In this document: positions 4,886-6,739 of the stretch, in pieces
Numbering within the stretch: the stretch's first letter is position 1
How the letters are laid out: each line of letters begins with the position of its first letter
Assembly: GCA_903894655.1 (NCBI GenBank)
Contig: CAITQY010000286.1
Span: 1-6,739 of the forward strand
DNA: 6,739 nt
Origin: an uncultured Gemmatimonadota bacterium
GTDB taxonomy: Bacteria > Gemmatimonadota > Gemmatimonadetes > Gemmatimonadales > Gemmatimonadaceae
Direction of reading: 5' to 3'
Made by a program: the position numbers and the translations under genes
Notes under the pieces: model-generated
What the model saw: the letters and a program-made list of their open reading frames with translations, nothing else
The model's database searches: none
Told to the model about the DNA's origin: nothing

Positions 4886-6739
4886 TCAGTTATGAGACGC
4901 ATCAGCCGAGACCGGCTCGGCGCGCTTGCTATGGAAGGCCTTGCTGTTCACTACACCCATCACGAACGAGGAGAACTTGTACTTGTTGCGCTCGGCGTCG
5001 CGCGTAATCGTGCGCACCGTCGTCTGGTCGTAGTCCTCGACGCGACGGCCCAACGCGTACGCCATCAGATTTTCGGTGAAGTTCCGCATCAGCGGCGTCG
5101 GCCGCTTCAGCAGCGCGGTGCTCAGATCGCTCGGCGTGGTAAGCGCGGTGCCATCGTACAATTGACCGCGCGTATCCAGCAGCGCGCCGTTCTCGCGATA
5201 GCGCAGCTTGCCGGTCACGTCGAAGTTGTCGAGCGCGAGACCGATCGGATCCATGAAGTTGTGGCACGAGCGGCAGGTCGGATTAGCCCGGTGCATTTCC
5301 ATGCGTTCGCGCGTGGTCAGCTGCTTGCCTTCTTTGGAGCCGACGGTCTGTTCGAGGTCGGGGATATTCGGTGGCGGCGGCGGCGGCGGCGTGCCCAGTA
5401 GCACTTCCATCACCCACTTGCCGCGCAGCACCGGCGACGTGCGATTGCCGAGCGACGTCTGCACCAGCACACTGCCGTGACCGAGCACGCCACGACGCTG
5501 ATCGTCGGCATAGGCCACCTTGCGGAAGCCCTCACCGGTCACGTTCGGAATGCCGTAGTGCTTCGCCAGCCGCTCGTTCACGAAGGTCGAATCGGCCGTG
5601 AACATCGTGAGCACGCTACGATCGTTGCGCACCACGTCCTCGAAGAACAGTTCCGTCTCGCGCTGCATGCTTTGTGCGAGCTTGAGATCGAAGTCGGGGA
5701 AGAGGAACGCGTCGGGGTGCACCTTCTCGAGATCCTGCAGGCGCAGCCACTGCGCCGCGAAGCGCGTGGCGAGTGCATCGGCGCGCGGATCGGCGAGCAT
5801 CCGCTTCACCTGCGCTTGGAACACCACCGGCGTGTGCAGCGTCTTCGTGCGCGCCGCGGCCAGCAGGCGATCGTCGGGGATCGTGCTCCACAAGAAGAAG
5901 GACAACCGCGTGGCAAGCTCGAGGTCGTCGATCTTGTAGTCGGTGCCGGCGGCGGTGGTCGTGGGCTCCTTCTCGAAGCGGAACACGAAGTACGGACTGG
6001 CCAGCAGGGCCTGCAAGCCGAGCCGCACGCCTTCTTCGAAGGCGTTGTCACCGCCGTTCTTCGCGCCCTGATCGTAGAACTTCATCAGGCTTGCCTTGTC
6101 GTTCGCGGTGAGCGGACGACGGTAGGCGCGCGTGCCGAGGCGCGTGAAGATCTGTTCGGCGCAGGCACGCTGCAGGGCGGCCGCCGTGGGCGCGCAACTG
6201 AAGATGCGCTTGCGGCTGGGGGAGTCGGACACGCCCGTCACACGGTACGGACCAGCCACGAACACTTCCATCAGTGGCGGCGGCTCGGTGGTACCGGCCG
6301 CACCGGTGCCGCTCGAAGCACGCGACCATTCATGCGGCTTGATCAGATCTTCGTACGGTCCTTCGGCCGACTTGGCAAAGGCGACGGAGACCTTGTGCTG
6401 TCCCGCCTTCACCTTGAGCGGCTCACTGCGAATGAAGTCGGCGCCCAACGGCGCGTCGGCGGATTCGCCGTTGCGCGCGATGCCGCGATCGTAGCGCAGC
6501 AGTGCTACACGCTCACCGTCGATAGAAATGTCGAGATCTTCCACCGGGCGACCGACGCCACCGCCGACGTTCAACCGGAATTCGTATTCACCATCGGCGG
6601 GGAACGTGTGCAACAGCACCAGGCCGCCACGCGTGCCGTACGGCGTGCCGTCCACGTGATCCCACGGATGCTGCGACGCGAACGGCGACGTTTTGTACGT
6701 GGCCTGCCCGACCGGCGCCTTGCGATCGCCGATCGCCAT
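4886..6739 (-). CDS. DUF1592/DUF1588/DUF1585 planctomycete-type cytochrome protein, 5'-truncated by window edge
   Basis: The visible 617 residues are the C-terminal part of a larger protein. The Met codon at 6739 is at the window edge and is probably internal, because related proteins carry a further N-terminal region (DUF1587, often with another CxxCH cytochrome domain). In order: a beta-rich, carbohydrate-binding-like domain (about 30-165, with ADGEYEFRL and SIDGERV); DUF1595 (about 178-252, paired Cys 182 and 193, AYRRPLT, ending SPYFVFRFE); DUF1592 (about 266-395, LATRLSFFLWSTIPDD and FAAQWLRL); DUF1588 (about 412-510, TSPVLRGKWV, seven prolines at 451-457, and the haem-binding CRSCH at 489-493 followed by MDPIGLALDNFD); and DUF1585 (about 525-600, MAYALGRR and KFSSFVMGVVNS). 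One covalently bound c-type haem is expected, which requires export. The enzymatic role of this family is not established. It is the first visible gene of a three-gene operon and lies 24 bases before the DUF1552 gene. Confidence 0.95.
   Translation of the reverse strand: MAIGDRKAPVGQATYKTSPFASQHPWDHVDGTPYGTRGGLVLLHTFPADGEYEFRLNVGGGVGRPVEDLDISIDGERVALLRYDRGIARNGESADAPLGADFIRSEPLKVKAGQHKVSVAFAKSAEGPYEDLIKPHEWSRASSGTGAAGTTEPPPLMEVFVAGPYRVTGVSDSPSRKRIFSCAPTAAALQRACAEQIFTRLGTRAYRRPLTANDKASLMKFYDQGAKNGGDNAFEEGVRLGLQALLASPYFVFRFEKEPTTTAAGTDYKIDDLELATRLSFFLWSTIPDDRLLAAARTKTLHTPVVFQAQVKRMLADPRADALATRFAAQWLRLQDLEKVHPDAFLFPDFDLKLAQSMQRETELFFEDVVRNDRSVLTMFTADSTFVNERLAKHYGIPNVTGEGFRKVAYADDQRRGVLGHGSVLVQTSLGNRTSPVLRGKWVMEVLLGTPPPPPPPNIPDLEQTVGSKEGKQLTTRERMEMHRANPTCRSCHNFMDPIGLALDNFDVTGKLRYRENGALLDTRGQLYDGTALTTPSDLSTALLKRPTPLMRNFTENLMAYALGRRVEDYDQTTVRTITRDAERNKYKFSSFVMGVVNSKAFHSKRAEPVSADASHN

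Noticed and set aside
3827..5401. A 524-codon open frame on the + strand opposite the DUF1552 and DUF1592-type genes
   Set aside because: It spans the gap between two clearly recognised genes on the other strand and has shadow-type composition without a domain.
6737..6739. ATG at the window edge as the true start of the DUF1592-type gene
   Set aside because: There is no signal peptide at this Met although a CxxCH haem protein must be exported, and related proteins have a further N-terminal region. The gene is treated as truncated by the window edge.

Overview
The window is a high-GC bacterial chromosomal segment with two transcription units that converge on one hairpin. Four protein genes cover almost all of it. 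No tRNA, rRNA, IS element, integrase, CRISPR array or phage gene was seen. The gene content is a DUF1592/DUF1588/DUF1585 'planctomycete-type cytochrome' protein, a DUF1552 (HXXSHH) protein and an exported ankyrin-repeat protein. Together with signal peptides ending in AAQ, this suggests a Gemmatimonadota bacterium, or a relative with similar content such as Acidobacteriota, Verrucomicrobiota or Planctomycetota. The assignment rests on gene content and style, not on a marker gene.

Left end (1-1153, + strand): about 127 bases of unassigned upstream sequence precede a 341-residue exported protein of unknown function. That protein has a charged Lys/Gln-rich helix, a Pro/Ala linker, three spaced HxxHV motifs about 48-50 residues apart, and an EF-hand-like loop near its C-terminus. 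The 79-base gap that follows holds a perfect 23-24 bp hairpin, a good bidirectional terminator for the two converging units.

Right part (1233-6739, - strand): three genes run leftwards as a tight operon with gaps of 24 and 8 bases. The order is a 5'-truncated DUF1595-DUF1592-DUF1588-DUF1585 protein with one CxxCH haem site, then a DUF1552 protein with a twin-arginine-type leader and the HPASHH motif, then a 739-residue ankyrin protein with a signal peptide. The promoter of this operon and the start of its first gene lie beyond position 6739.

How they may work together (inference): all three operon products look exported. The first is a probable c-type cytochrome-like enzyme or scaffold with a carbohydrate-binding-like beta domain, the second a putative metal-site protein, and the third a protein-binding ankyrin scaffold. 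A secreted redox or polymer-processing complex is plausible, but no substrate can be read from the sequence. The observations most worth follow-up are the operon as a unit, the His-repeat/EF-loop protein, the four-cysteine pattern and C-terminal HRCVAC motif of the ankyrin protein, and the 9-bp coding minisatellite inside it.
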